A stretch of DNA of 64,000 nucleotides from Calamus simplicifolius. Lineage: Eukaryota > Streptophyta > Magnoliopsida > Arecales > Arecaceae. Of the stretch, positions 22,135-34,642 are shown piece after piece (positions within the stretch are counted from its first letter, which is position 1; each line of letters opens with the position of its first letter). Where the stretch lies: assembly GCA_900491605.1 (NCBI GenBank), contig UESW01005075.1, forward strand, positions 419,029-483,028. The letters run 5' to 3'. The notes below the pieces were generated by a model. It searched no databases. It was not told the origin of the DNA and was given only the letters and a program-made list of their open reading frames with translations. The position numbers and the translations under genes are program-made.

Positions 22135-23578
22135 TGATGGGGCCATTGAGCCCCATGGGCAATGGTAATCTCACCAGGGTAGCACCGGTCGTTTCTGGAG
22201 TCGGCTCCGGGAAGACGGCCTCTTCCCCTCGGCCTCCGTCACTTGGCCCCCTCAGCCTCGGCATGCATAGTGCTCGGCCTCTTTCTCGGCCTCGGCCTCG
22301 GCATGAACAGTGCTCGGCTATAAACATTGCTCGGCCTCTTCCCCTCGGTCTCAGCCACTCGGCCCCTCGGCCTCGGCCATGAACAGTGCTCGGCCTCAGC
22401 ATGAATAGTGCTCAGCATGAGCAGTGCTCGACCCGGCATGAACAGTGCTCGGCCATGAAAAGTGCTCGGCCTCAGCCATGAACAGTGCTCGGCCTCTTCT
22501 CCTCAGCCTCAGCCACTCGGCCCCTCGGCCTCGGCATGAACAGTGCTCGGCCATGAACAGTGCTCGGCCTCTTTCCTCGGCCTCAGCCACTCGGTCCCCT
22601 CGCCTCGGCATGAATATGCTCGGCCATGAACATGCCTCGGCGGCCATGAACAGTGCTCGGTCTCTTCCCCTTGGCCTCAACCACTCGGCCCCCTCGGCCT
22701 CGGCATGAACAATGCTCAGCCATGAACAGTGCTCGGTCTCGGCATGAACAGTGCTCGGCCATGAACAGTGCTCAGCTCTTCCTCTCGGCCTCGGCCATGA
22801 ACAGTGCTTGGCCATGAATAGTGCTCGACCTCTTTCCCTCGGCCGTGAACAGTGCCATGCCAGTGTTCAGCCAAGACCTTCTCTGGAGCTCATCCAAGGG
22901 CATGAACAGTGCCATGCACATACTCTATAATCAATGCTCTACGAGGGACAGAGCGGCTTCAACTCCAAGCTTCATCTTCTGCCTCAGCGGCTACGCCATA
23001 AGGCCCATGTGCTTGACTTTATCACCCATCACTGTCCGCACAAGAAAACGAAAGTGCGGCATGGGGGACACATCTAGAAAATGCCATTACGATCGGCCAC
23101 GCCTTGCAGCAGCCTGCAACAGCTATCCAAATCAAGCAATACCTGCCAACTATGCAGCCACCCATATTTGACGAAACATGGCCTGCACTTCTGACATGCC
23201 ACTAAGAAACAAGCCCTGACATTGCTGCCATTGCTGCCACCATCATAAATGCTCTGACAAGTGATCATGCCCCAAGTCTCACAGACTCCAAGCATCAATA
23301 AAATGGGTAAGAGGGACCCCCGACGAGGTAATTGATAACTCACCATGCCCCAAGTCTCACAGACTCTCTCTCACTTCTTCTCTCTTTCGAGCTTTCTCAA
23401 GCTCACGATTGTTGCCCAGAGCATTGACTTGAGCATCGGAGGGTCCCCATGAAATCTTTGGTCCCCGGGACTTGTTTGCAGACTCTCAGGCGCAAGAAGC
23501 TCGCCGAAGGATCCCGAGCTAACTGAAGGAGGCGATCGAACGCTTCAGATGTTCAAGAACGGTGATTTGGCATCAACA
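22135..23578 (+). mobile_element. 5' LTR of the LARD-like element
   Basis: 1444 bases, starting TGATGGGGCC and ending GGCATCAACA. Bases 22200-22855 are a GC-rich tandem array of CTCGGCC / GCATGAACAGTG units; 22860-23578 is unique LTR sequence. The flanking five bases on the left are AAACC; no right-hand partner can be checked because the 3' LTR is truncated. Confidence 0.75.
22200..22855. repeat. CTCGGCC/ATGAACAGTG tandem array, 5' LTR
   Basis: Irregular units combine CTCGGCCTC, TTCCCCTCGGCCTCAGCC, ACTCGGCCCC and GGCATGAACAGTG. Units are of mixed length, so frames stay open on both strands without being genes. The array is CpG-rich in an otherwise AT-rich setting. Confidence 0.85.
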
Positions 23579-23602
23579 GATTGGCGTGCCAGGTAGGGGG
23601 AG
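23579..23602 (+). promoter_or_regulatory. Primer binding site of the LARD-like element
   Basis: Immediately inside the 5' LTR, TTGGCGTGCCAGGTAGGGGG is seen. Several plant Gypsy elements and their non-autonomous partners have a nearly identical TTGGCGCGCCAGGTAGGGG at this place, which I recall as matching tRNA-Arg. This suggests that a Gypsy element was the helper. Confidence 0.6.
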
Positions 23603-25653
23603 AGAATAGGGCTTTGTGACACTAATCTACAAGCCCTCGCTCCCTCTACGATAACAATGGTAGATAAAAAAGATGGTGATGACAAAGACCCAAGAGGCTT
23701 CCGCCAGTAACGCTGGGGGGCACCCTCAATGAGCTGAGCAACAGAAGGCCGGCTCTCTATTCCATCATCGCCAATACCTCAGGCCACTCAGGCAAAATAG
23801 CATGCTACCCTCGCCCTGCAAATTTGAACATTAATGGAAGCTGTCCAAAAGCTCCAAGAGAAGTATTTCATGGCCACACAGTAGCCAGCAAGAGCTTTCA
23901 CTGCCTCTTTAGTTGCTGCTCAGGCCAGTCATCATCCATCTTGCAGGAGATCTCCCTAGCGAGAGGCTCATCTCCATCAAGCTCATCAGCATGAGCATCT
24001 TCAACCTCATCAGCATGAGCATCTTCAAGCTCAAAAGCAAGAGCTCACTAGCAAGAGCGCCATTGCTCGCCATCCAAATGGCCTCATCTCCTACGGACGG
24101 TGACACAAGGGGAAGCCCAAGCAAGGGCAGCGACACCCCCACTCCAATCAACTTGGTTCCCTGGAGGGCAGACTACCTGCGAGTTGATATATCCAAATCA
24201 ACAGAGGGAGATAAATTCCTTCAAAGGCACTTCACAATGACAGTCTCTTCTACTCGGACAGTCGTAATCCATAAGAGGTGTGTGATCCTGAGACTATCTT
24301 CGGCCAATAAGGAGCTGATCAGCACTCCTCCCCGATCGCTTTTTCTTTCTCCAAACCATCCGCATCAAATGCCATATAATCATCATCACCTAGCACATCT
24401 TCCCAGCCGAGATCCCTCTAAGGAGAAAGGTTCTGGCCTGGCTACGCGAGGTGGGGAGGACGTGGTCCAAGTCCTAGCCCAGTTCCATGCCATGCAAACT
24501 TAAATAAAAAGATTTAACATATGAGGGGAAGGAAGTTTGGTGCTAGCAAGAGGACAGAGAGAGGACGTTGGGTGGAGGGGTCATTATAGCCTTCCTTGTA
24601 CTCGGATGTCAGGGCTCCATTAATGCCAAAGAGACCAACAATGCAGGTTCTTCTCCACTCTCGAATAGTCTTCTTCACCTCGGCAAATAGTCCGATCTAG
24701 CACCAGAAAAAGCTAGGAAAAGCTCTCTGTCCTGACTCCATGCCGACCCTCAGCGTCATCGAAAACGATGCAAAGGCCAAAATACTATAAAAGCTAAGTA
24801 CACTATGCTCAGACAGTATTTCTTCATTGATACTTAAAAATGTCATGCGGAAAAGCCCGACTCCAGCATCGGCACTTAAGCCTCAGGTCACCCTCTGCGA
24901 TTAAAGGCTCCTGAGCATGGTCCCATTCCAGCAACTCTCGGGTCACCCTCTGGGGTTCAAAAGGCTCTTGACGGCCTCAACTTTGCCTCAACGGCTTCAT
25001 CACAGCCTCAACGGCTTCATATCTGCCCCAGTGGCATTACTGCAGCCTCAGCGGCTCCATTTCTTTGCCTCTGTGGCCTCATTACAACTTTAGTAGCTTT
25101 ATCATAGCCTCAACGGCTTCATTTTAGCCTCAGCAGCTCTAAATCTACCTCAACGGCCAATGGCTAATCGGGTAAGACCTTTATCTAAATTATATACTTG
25201 CAACATATTGCTGGACACTTTCAGCCATCTAAGAAGAAGCCCCAAGATAACTCATAGTTGGGAGAGGCCAACTCCTCAGCGCATAGTTGATGGGCACCCA
25301 CCTCTAAATTTCATGACAAAAGTAGAAGACCCAAAGTCAACTCATAGTCAGGAGAAACTAACTCCCCAACTCGTAGTTGATGGGCATCCGCTTTCAGACC
25401 CTGAATCATGAGAGGATTACTGGCTACTCCTAGCCAGTCTAAGGTAATCAATTTACCTCCAACATTACTTAAAGCCTTTGAGCAGAAAAAAGCGCAAGAG
25501 AGCATGCAGACGTGGTCACAAGTCCACACAAGGCAAATGAAAAGTCAAGGCCAAAACTAACAAGGGAAGTGCAAAGGTGAAGAGCTCTGCACTCCTTTCG
25601 CTTAGCGGATGCAAGGCAAACGGTCGCACAAGATCAGGAGTGTGGGGGGCATC
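23603..25653 (+). other. Internal region of the LARD-like element
   Basis: About 2 kb. Near the start, a plus-strand phrase (VDKKDGDDKDPRGF, then LMEAVQKLQEKYFM) has the flavour of a decayed gag N-terminus, but stops break it. 23970-24050 repeats CTCATCAGCATGAGCATCTTCAA. 24209-25653 is the part shared with window positions 1-1841. 24980-25150 has short units of the form CCTCAACGGCTTCAT. The open frame at 23913-24503 is not recognisable. Confidence 0.55.
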
Positions 25654-27165
25654 TAATGGGGCCAGTGAGCCCCATGGACAATGGATCTCACCGGGGTCGG
25701 ACCGGTCGTTTTAGGAGTTAGCCTCGGGAAGACGACCTCTTCCCCTCGGCCTCAGCCACTCGGCCCCCTCGGCCTTGGCATGAACAGTGCTCGGCCTCTT
25801 CTCCTCGGCCTCAGCCACTCGGCCCCCTCGGCCTCGGCATGAACAGTGCTCGGCCTCAGCATGAATAGTGCTTGGCCATGAACAGTGCTCGGCCTCTTCC
25901 TCTTGCCCTCAACCCCTCGTTCCCTCGGCCTTGGCCCTTGGTCTCGGCCATGAACAGTGCTTGGCCTCGGTATGAGCAGTGTCCGGCCATGAACAATGCT
26001 CAGCCTCGGCATGAATAGTGCTCGGCGATGAACAGTGCTCGGCCTCGACATGAACAGTGCTCGGTCTCTTTCCCTCGGCCTTAGCCACTCGGCCCTCTCA
26101 GCCTCAGCATGAACAGTGCTCGCTCTACCTCTTCCCCTTAGCCTCAGCCACTCGGTCCCCTCGGCCTCGGCCATGAACAGTGCTCGGCCTCTTCCCTTGG
26201 CCTCAGCCACTCAGCCCTTTCGGCCTCTGCATGAACAATGCTTGGCCTCTTCCTCTTAGCCTCAGCCACTCGGCCCACTCGGCCTCGGCCATAAGCAGTG
26301 CTCGGCCTCGGCATGACAGTGCTCGGCCTTGGCATGAATAGTGCTCGGCCATGAACAATGCTCGGCCTCTTCCCTTCGGCCTCAGCCACTCGGCCCCCTC
26401 AGCCTCGGCCATGAACAATGCTCGGCCTCTTCCCCTCGGCCTCAGCCACTCCCCCCTCAGCCTCGGCATGAACAGTGCTCGGCCATGAACAGTGCTCAGC
26501 CTCGGCATGAACAGTGCTCAGCCTCTTCCTCTCAGCCTCAGCCACTCAGCCCCCTCGGCCTCGGCATGAACAGTGCTCGGCCATGAACAGTGCTCGGCCT
26601 CTTCCCCTCGGCCTCAGCCACTCGGCACCCTCGGCCTCGGCATGAACAATGCTCGGCCACGGCATGAATAGTGCTCGGCCATGAACAATGCTTGGCCTCT
26701 TTCCCTCGGCCTCAGCCACTCGGCCCCCTCGGCCTCGCCCCTCGGCCTCAGCCATGAACAGTGCTCGGCCTCTTCCCCTCGGCCTTAGCCACTCGGCCCC
26801 CTCGGCCTCGGCATGAACAGTTCTCGGTCTCTTCCCCTCAGCCTCAGCCACTCGCCCCCTCGGCCTCAGCCCTTGGCCTCGGCCATGAACAGTGCTCGGC
26901 CTCTTCCTCTCAGCCTCAACCACTTAGCCCCCTCGGCCTCGGCATAAACAGTGCTCAGCCTCTTCCTCTCGGCCTCAGCCACTCGGCCCCTCGGCCATGA
27001 GCATGAACAGTTTCGGCCTTGGCATGAATAGTGCTCGGCCATGAACAATGATCGACCTTGGCATGAACAGTGCTCGGCCATGAACAGTGCTAGGCCTCTT
27101 CCCCTCGGCCTCAGCCACTCGGCCCCTCGGCCATGGTCATAAACAGTGCTCAGTCTCGGCCATGA
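25654..27165 (+). mobile_element. Truncated 3' LTR of the LARD-like element with expanded array
   Basis: The first 85 bases match the 5' LTR start and the left copy (1842-1936). From 25740 to 27165 the CTCGGCC / ATGAACAGTG array runs for 1.4 kb, about twice the length of the array in the 5' LTR. It ends at a sharp switch to AT-rich DNA. The open frames across it on both strands are repeat artefacts. Confidence 0.75.
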
Positions 27166-27372
27166 TTTAAATTTTTATATTAAAAAATTAGTACAAACTC
27201 TAATCTTGATAATATGAAATTAGTAAACTCTAGCAATCTGATTCTCCTATAAAAGTAGGTATCTATATATTAGATTAAGCTCTTGATTTCTTCCTTGAAC
27301 TTTTATCTTCCTTGTCCCGATCACATCCGCCCCTTAGTCAGCACTACATGCAATATTATAGTATATTTATAT

Positions 27373-27404
<32 letters not shown>

Positions 27405-29099
27405 GTGCGTGTGTGTTATATGTTATATTAACATAATCTTATAATAATGTTATGAAACAAATAATCTTATATTTATGATAATCTAATTATTGACTAAATA
27501 TAAGATTATTGGTAAGATTATATGGCCATGAACCAACATGAATTGATAGATCTCGTTCAACTTATATTAGTTAAATCTTCTGATGCAGAAATTTTTTTTT
27601 TAATTTTCATGCTTGGGTCTTAATTCTTCGAACTCTTGCTTGGCTCATGCCTCTCTTTCTTTTGTCTCGGCTCTTATTGGCCTTTGACCTTGTTCATGAA
27701 TCCAGACAGGCCTATATCCAAGTTTTACAATGTTCGGAGATCCAACATTATCGATTGTATATATATATGATGTATAGGCTTACCTTTGTGATAATATAAA
27801 AGAAAACTTATAATATTTTAAAATAATTTTATATCGAATGAAAAAAAAATTTAAGAGTTTATAACTTAAGTTTACTTATTATTGTTTAATTTTTTAAATT
27901 TTAGTGAACCTAACTCACTAATGAATTAATTGAGGCAAGAGGAGCCTCAATTAATGTATAACCGAAAATTGAATGTCCAATAGCTTGTTCATATTTGTTC
28001 CAACCCTATTTGACCTACTGGCGGGTTCGAGATATGGAATTGTCGGAATAATTTCACTGCTGTAGCATGAAATTCTAATAAAAATCACTAATAATAACAC
28101 TTATGGGTCAGGATTTCAGTGACCATTTACCTATAATCTTCTTGATGTGCGATATTTGAGCTGTACTTTAGGGAGCTTACAACGTCCAGATTCGATACAT
28201 TTATCATGAAGCCAATTCATCAGTTGATTCGATTGCCATCAGAATGGCCGATCACTCAGGTTTTTGGAATTGGAAGCAGGGCGATATTTGTCCCCTTATC
28301 CTTATCCAAATTTTGTATTATGATATTTCGGGTTTGACTCATCCTAAATTGATGTGATCATTCGTCTGTATTAAAAAAATCATCCTAAAAGGATGCTTGT
28401 AGCAGTAAAAAGAAGGATATAAAAATTATCAAAAACTTTTAGTAAAGATCCTTTAATACTCAAGCTGGTGAAGAGAAATGATAACGATGGCCAAGAGCAA
28501 ATTTTGTAGCATTTCTTGATTTGTGGAGGAAGAGTATGGACGAAAATGAAGGAGAGAGGGGTAGGCATTACTGAAAGATAGGGATAAAGGAACATGCGTG
28601 CTTTTGCTTTTAAATGAACTTTTTTTTAATAGTTGGTTTCTATATTTGATGATAATATTCTTCTGTTGCCATGCTTGTTGCTATAAGTTGCATTATGTGC
28701 ATATTCTTTGTAGTTAGATGCACATTATTGGCTAATATATCGATCATGCGTTGCTAAGTTATTAGGTCAGCTTGCGTTATAAGTGCTGCTAATCTAGAGC
28801 AAATGTTCATGTCTTGCCTAGAGGATCAAAAAATTCTACCCTATCGAATGTTATTGTACCATAATTTGTACCAACAAATTATTGTACCATAATTTGTACC
28901 AACAAATTAAGACTTTCATGGGCAAAACGATGTGCATAATTACACTAGTCCTTTTACGAGAAGAGGTTTGACCTTCACTCTGTTCACTGACACTAGCTCT
29001 AGAGAGAACTTGGGGATTAGTTTTTACTCCCTCAGAAATAAAAGGCATGCCAAAATGACTTTCGCAAAAGATGCCATATCTAAAATTTTAAATTAATAA
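27166..29099. other. AT-rich intergenic DNA
   Basis: No gene recognised. An (AT)n tract lies at about 27359-27403, followed by a short GT-rich part. A 25-base direct duplication (ATTGTACCATAATTTGTACC) lies at 28854-28904. 28450-28560 on the minus strand reads a short phrase (EMLQNLLLAIVIISLHQLEY) that looks like the end of a protein but cannot be assigned. Confidence 0.45.
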
Positions 29100-29737
29100 A
29101 TATAAAAAATAAAAACTAACCACAAGAAGGAATTGAGAAGAGGACCAGAGGTGGAGGCATGGAGTCGAGATTTATGAGCTTCCTCTTGTGCTCTCACCTC
29201 TTAACAAGAAGTGACCTCCTTTCTCTTGTACTTCTCAACAAGAACATCCTCTTGTGTAGCACTTGAACACTTGCTAGAGCATTACTTGTTAGAACACTTA
29301 CAAACTAAAAATTAAATTGCTAGAGTATTTTCTAGAAGAAAGAAATAGTAATAAGAAGAAGAAAAGAGTTGGTTTGGTGTGGTGAGAATGAGTGAGGAAT
29401 GGGGTATTTATAGGAATAAAAAATTCCCAAAATACCCCTCCATATATATAGCTGTTTTATGGCTATTGGGGGTTAAAATGGTAAAAAATCCTCCCATAGC
29501 AGTTTCTAGACTGGGCCGTGCCCAGGCTGGCTCGTGGTAGTCCGTGCCAGGCACGGCCCAAAATTTACCGTGTCTGGCACGGCCTGTGCCGTGCTGTGCC
29601 TCGGCACGGCCTAGCCCAAAATGGGTCGCAGGCCATGCCGAGTGGGCAAATTGTTTTAATGGGTCATGCTAGGCATGGCTATTTTTTTTGGCTAGCCCGG
29701 CGAGCCTGGGCCGTACGGCTTAATACCCACCTCTAAT
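29100..29737 (-). mobile_element. hAT-like transposon terminal region (possible)
   Basis: On the minus strand the segment starts TAGAGGTGGGTATTAAGCCG at 29736, then shows many GGCACGGCC / GGCCGTGCC motifs (29505-29700), then a TATAAATACCCC box near 29405-29418 and a leader-like region. Plant hAT elements often begin with a C/TAGAGGTGG terminus followed by GGGCCG-rich subterminal repeats and then a promoter. No transposase follows, so it is a terminal relic at best. Confidence 0.4.
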
Positions 29738-30362
29738 TTAAACATAAGAGCATTCATAAATTCTTTACTTGTTACGAAAGAATGTTGAAAGTCATTAGTT
29801 TATCCTTTATCTTTGACCCATTAAAAATTATTATGATGGGTGCCTGGTACGGCAATGGATATTTGTGGATTTCACGAGAGGGATGGACCATTTCACAAGA
29901 GGGATGGACCATTAAAAATTATGCATAATTGCATAATTTTTTCCTACATTATAGGACCACGATCCACGTTCCAAAACCCACAAGGTTCACACCAACCTTG
30001 AGGAACTGTAACATGATTGAGAACAGCAGCGGGTCTGATGTTCCTAAGATTGAAAATGCTATATCGGAGGAAGAGAAAGGAGATGCTAGCATGGAGAATT
30101 TGGAAATTAATTTGCTTGAAGAAGATGATCCAAACAATGTTCTAGCTTATGACTTCCCTCGAAAGATAGACTACTCGAAAGGCTCTACCAGGAGTACCCC
30201 AAACTTTTGAACTCAGAGGGAGATCGTGTGCAACTGAATTCTTTTCCTGAATCCCTATCGCTACGATGAGTGATGAGAAAGAGTAGAGGATCGCTTGAAG
30301 TAGAGCGACGCCACTACTTGGAAGTCGTCACATGCTAGCTCTCACCTTTTATTTCTTCCTTC
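29738..30362 (+). other. Spacer before the Athila-like pol, with one unidentified ORF
   Basis: 29860-29915 holds a 24-base direct duplication (AGAGGGATGGACCATT). A plus-strand frame from about 30013 (MIENSSGSDVPKIENAI, acidic, ending TRSTPNF at 30210) is not recognised; it may be degenerate retroelement sequence upstream of the pol. Confidence 0.35.
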
Positions 30363-32512
30363 CGAAGAAGAATTGCCAAGCCATAAAATTCACCCATTAT
30401 GTTTGTATAAATCTGTGGACTCTAAGCCTACTTCTTGACCCAATGACATACCTTCCAGTAATCATTGCATCTACCCTAACCTTGAGAAAGAAGATAAATT
30501 GGTAGATGTACTTAAAGAACATAAAGAGGCAATTGGATGGACAATAGCTGATATTAAGGGAATTGACCCTTCCATTTGCATGCACCATATTCATAGTGAA
30601 ATTGAAGCCAAACCACATAGAGACATGCAACGAAGGCTAAATCCAAACATGAGGGATGTTGTTAAGAAAGAAGTAGTAAAATGGCTTGATGCTGGTATCA
30701 TTTATCCAATTTCAGATAGCCAATGGGTCAGTCCAATCCAAGTAGTACCTAAAAAATTGGGTATTACCATGATTAAAAATGAAAAGGGCGAATCAATTCC
30801 TACTCGCACATCAACTAGTTGGAGAGTGTGTATAGATTATCGAAAGTTGAATGTCGTGACTAGGAAAGACCACTTTCCTTTGCCTTTTATCGATCAAATT
30901 CTAGAACGGCTAGCGGGACAAAGTTTCTTTTGTTTCTTAGATGGATATTCAGGATACAATCAAGTCCCAGTATTTCCTGCAGATCAAGAAAAGACCACCT
31001 TCACTTGTCCCTTTGGAACATTTGCCTTTCGATGCATGCCATTTGGTCTTTGTAATGCACCAGCCACGTTTCAACGATGTATGTTGGCCATATTTTCTGA
31101 TATGATTGGTCAATTTTTGGAAGTATTTATGGATGATTTCTCAGTTTTTGGTGCATCATTTGATAGCTGCCTCGAGAACTTGACTAAGGTACTAAAACGA
31201 TGTATGGAAATGAATTTAGTCCTAAGTTGGGAGAAGAGCCATTTTATGGTTCGTGAGGGAATTGTGCTCGGACACATTGTTTCAGAGCGAGGTATTGAGG
31301 TTGATAAAGCCAAGGTTGAATTGATCTCAAATCTACCACCCCCAACCTCAGTTAAACAAGTACGATCTTTCCTTGGTCATGCTGGTTTTTATAGACGCTT
31401 CATCAAAGATTTCAGTAAAATTTCTGACCATTGTGTAATTTGTTGACCAAGGATAGTTTTTTTTTTGATAAAGATTGTCTAATAGCCTATAACATCCTTC
31501 GAACTGCTTTGACCACTGCACCAATTATCAAGCCCCCAGATTGGACCATACCTTTTGAAATCATGTGTGATGCTTCTGATTATGCTGTAGGGCAGTTCTA
31601 GGACAGAAACTCAATCGAGAACCTCATGTAATTTATTATGCTAGCAAAACTCTTTCAGATGCACAAATGAACTATACTACCACTGAAAAAGAATTACTAG
31701 CAGTTGTGTTTGCCCTAGAAAAGTTTAGATCATATCTGTTAGGGTCTAAGGTTTTAGTTTATTCAGATCATGCAGCGTTGAGGCATCTTATATCAAAAAA
31801 GGATACAAAACCCAGACTGATTAGATGGATCCTTCTACTACAAGAATTTGATCTAGAAATCTTAGATAAGAAGGGTTCTGAAAATATGGTAGTAGATCAT
31901 ATCTCTAGGATCTCAGTGGAATACAATAAAGAAATAATCAGAGATAAGTTCCCTGATGAGCAACTATTCTCAATTTCCCATAGCAGTCTTCCCTGGTTTG
32001 CCCACATTGTGAATTATTTGGCAACATGAAAAGTACCTTCCCACTGGACAAAACAAGAAAAAGATAGATTTTTCTCACAAGTCAAATATTACTTTTGGGA
32101 AGACCCTGAATTATTTAAGTACTGTTCAGATCAGGTGATTAGGCGATGTGTTCTGAAGTGAATTCAAAAGTATACTTAACTTCTTCATTCTCTTGCATGT
32201 GGGGGACATTTTAGTGGAAAGAAAACTGCAGCAAAGGTACTACAAAGTGGGTTTTATTGGCCAACTCTTTTTAAAGATGCACATGAATTTAGCCGTAATT
32301 ATCTCCAATGTCAACAAACAGGAAATATATCTCGAAAAGACATGATGCCCCTAAACCCTATTTTGGTTGTAGAAATTTTTGATGTATGGGGTATTGATTT
32401 TATGGGCCCATTTCCTTCCTCTTTTGGATTTGAATACATTCTAGTGGCAGTTGATTATGTGTCAAAATGGATTGAAGCCAAGGCAACTCGAACCAATGAC
32501 CATAAAGTTGTA
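30363..32512 (+). pseudogene. Athila-like Ty3/Gypsy pol fragment: RT, RNase H, start of integrase
   Basis: The long frame 30499-31446 reads LKEHKEAIGWTIADIKGIDP, WVSPIQVVPKKLG, SWRVCIDYRKLN, FLDGYSGYNQVPVFPADQEK, FGTFAFRCMPFGLCNAPATF and the catalytic VFMDDFSVFG (FMDD at 31126-31137, intact). After frameshifts from 31444, RNase H reads YTTTEKELLAVVFALEKFRS and VYSDHAALRHLISKKD to 32029. The integrase zinc-binding part (CLACGGHFSGKKTAAKVLQ-like) and core start (VWGIDFMGPFPSS) follow and stop at the N at 32513. The phrase VFMDDFSVFG with the preceding GIDP-x-x-C-x-H motif is typical of the Athila lineage. No LTR, gag or protease is found. Confidence 0.88.
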
Positions 32513-32513
32513 N
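32513..32513. other. Ambiguous base (N) at an element junction
   Basis: The only N in the window. Integrase core coding sequence runs up to it and LINE sequence begins right after it. It may mark a closed gap or a join of two contigs instead of a single unread base. Confidence 0.9.
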
Positions 32514-33369
32514 GAATCAGATCTGGTGGATGACTGATTACCACCCTAGAGAGGGTACTGACGGCTCTCGAAGGATTAGTTTTTTGAGTGACATTCGGAG
32601 AAGATTTCGACAGCAGGGCGCTATCTGGGCTGGCATAGCCTACCAGATTTGGCTATCGCGTAACCTGCTGATTTTCACTGATGAGGCTGTATCTCCCCGA
32701 AAGGTTGTGAGGAAAGATATCTCCTTCTCTGAAGAATGTGCTCTTCATGGGTCTGTTTTTTATTCTGACAGCTATGGCCACTGAGGCTCCTCTGCTGCCT
32801 CGGCAGCGAACCGACATATGGTCTTTATAGCTTGGGAGCCCCCCTCTAGGGTTTGTCAAAATCAATTTTGATGGGAGTGTTCGAGGAAGAAGTGCAGGCT
32901 CAGCTTTTATTATCCGTGGGACTGATGGAGTGTTGCTGGCGGCTGGTGGCTTTGGCCTCCTTGACTCTTCAATCCCTCTGACGGAGCTTTATGCAACCTA
33001 GGCAGGTATTTCATATGCCATCCAGATCCTCCATGCCCACTGCCTTCTTATAGAGGGCGATTCCACTATGGTCATCCGTTGGGTTTGGCAGAATTTTTGT
33101 GATCACATCCCTACCAACCCTTTACTCCATGATATTTAGGCTACCCTTCGGGAGGTTCATTCAGTCCAGATTCGGCATGTCTATCGGGAAGCTAATGCGG
33201 CAGCAGATTGGGTTGCAGCCTCAGTCGCCTATCATCCCGGATTTTGGGTCTGGAAATAGGATGACTTTTGTCCCATTGTATTAAAGCAAATACTTCTTTC
33301 TGATGTATCTGGACCGACTCATACTCGACTAGTGTGATTATCGTCTTCACAAAAAAAAAAAAAAAAAAA
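32514..33369 (+). mobile_element. 5'-truncated LINE (L1-type) 3' end with RNase H and poly(A)
   Basis: The plus strand reads IWAGIAYQIWLSRNLLIFTD (end of the reverse transcriptase ORF, about 32620-32685), then an RNase H domain: INFDGSVRGRSAGSAFIIRG, LTELYAT with a stop, LLIEGDSTMVIRW and VYREANAAADWVAA (32865-33215). The catalytic Asp, Glu, Asp and Asp positions are still there, but two stops interrupt the frame. A poly(A) run at 33351-33369 closes it, as expected for target-primed insertion. Plant L1 elements with a C-terminal RNase H are well known. Confidence 0.88.
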
Positions 33370-33722
33370 CTAAGCCAAGCATTCGCGGATGGAAAGCAGT
33401 GTCAGTCTAGCAAGGATAGGGCTGATCACGAGTGGGCACAATGGTGAACCAGCCCTCGCAAACTAAATCGAATTTTTATGGACTTCGGGCACCAAAATAG
33501 ACCTGTAAAACGAGCAAGCGAAAACTCTAGTCGAGCTCGAAAGTTCGACCAACCTGGCTCTACGTAAGAGCACATTTATAAATTAGAGCTAATTACAGAG
33601 CAAGTGGCCCGCAAAGCCTAGCCACTGCAGCCCAAAATTTTGCTGGTTTAGGCACAAAAAATGTCCCTAAGGGATGTGCCAAGGCAAATAGGATGAAATT
33701 AATCCAAACCTGTCTTACAAAA

Positions 33723-33755
<33 letters not shown>

Positions 33756-34642
33756 TATGATATTTTTGGCTGTTTAGGGGTAGTACTATAATTAATCCCT
33801 TGTGATGCTGAAAGTAACAAAATTCTCTGAGAACCAGGTTTTCCTCCATTTCTTCTACTTAGTATCTGGTTGAATTGACCAAACCACCTCATCTCTAATG
33901 CTCCATTTTGCAGATGTGCCCGTCAGCTGTCTCAGCCAAGATCAATCAAATACACGATTACCAATCCAGAGTTTGCCAGCTATCTTTCTCTTTTTTTTCT
34001 TCTCCTAACAGATAACAAACAAAAATTACTATTTACTTATGCATTATTATAGTTGACAGGGAGAGTCAATTTCTTGTATGTTATAAACCCCAAAAAAAAA
34101 AAAATTCTAGCACCGGTAAGGCCATTCAGAAATCAACTAAATTCTCATGTGATCAATATGGCACATTAGCCTCGCAGTGGCTATACCTACCACACCTGGA
34201 ATGAAATCTAGCTTCCTTCAGCTTGAGGGAGAGGTATTACAGGAGGAGGGCTAGCACGTACGCTTTCTGCAGTCCCAACATCCCCTGTGCACAGTATGTC
34301 CATCCTTGCCGGATTGCAAGATAAAACAGAAATAATTAACATACAGTCAAAACACGATCGAGCAATTCGGTACCCATGGAAACACTCGCAGGATATATTA
34401 AAGTTTTTGTTTCTAAACCCAAAATGTTCCACTGCCGCAAGATAACCATAGAAAAGACTACTGCGGACTCGGATCTATCATAGGTCTGACTTGTTTCCTT
34501 CACAACCACTTTAATGTCTCTACTCACGGTTGGTTCCTACAGAAAATCTAAAACAATATTGCTAAGAGACGAACTCTCTTCCTTGTCATGCTTTACCAAG
34601 TGCTCGGCGACCCCCTTCACAACCTGAGGACCACAACTCCAT
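33370..34642. other. Intergenic DNA and 3' flank of the ARID-HMG gene
   Basis: An (ATT)n / (AT)n microsatellite lies at 33724-33758. 34100-34642 is likely the 3' UTR and polyadenylation region of the minus-strand gene ending at 34643, but the exact end cannot be read. No other gene recognised. Confidence 0.5.

Larger units (their letters stand above)
22135..27165 (+). mobile_element. LARD-like non-autonomous LTR retrotransposon, right copy
   Basis: 5' LTR at 22135-23578, primer site at 23581-23600, about 2.07 kb of internal sequence (23579-25653) without readable gag-pol, a polypurine run at 25643-25649, and a 3' LTR from 25654. The 3' LTR consists almost wholly of an expanded tandem array and stops at 27165 without the last 700 bases found in the 5' LTR, so it is truncated. 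Long non-coding internal regions and large LTRs define LARD elements, which rely on a relative for proteins. Confidence 0.75.

Noticed and set aside
22112..27081. Many ORFs on both strands rich in AEAEGAEWLRPRGRGRALFM-type peptides
   Set aside because: Artefacts of the GC-rich LARD LTR array; open in several frames at once, with unit lengths that vary out of frame.
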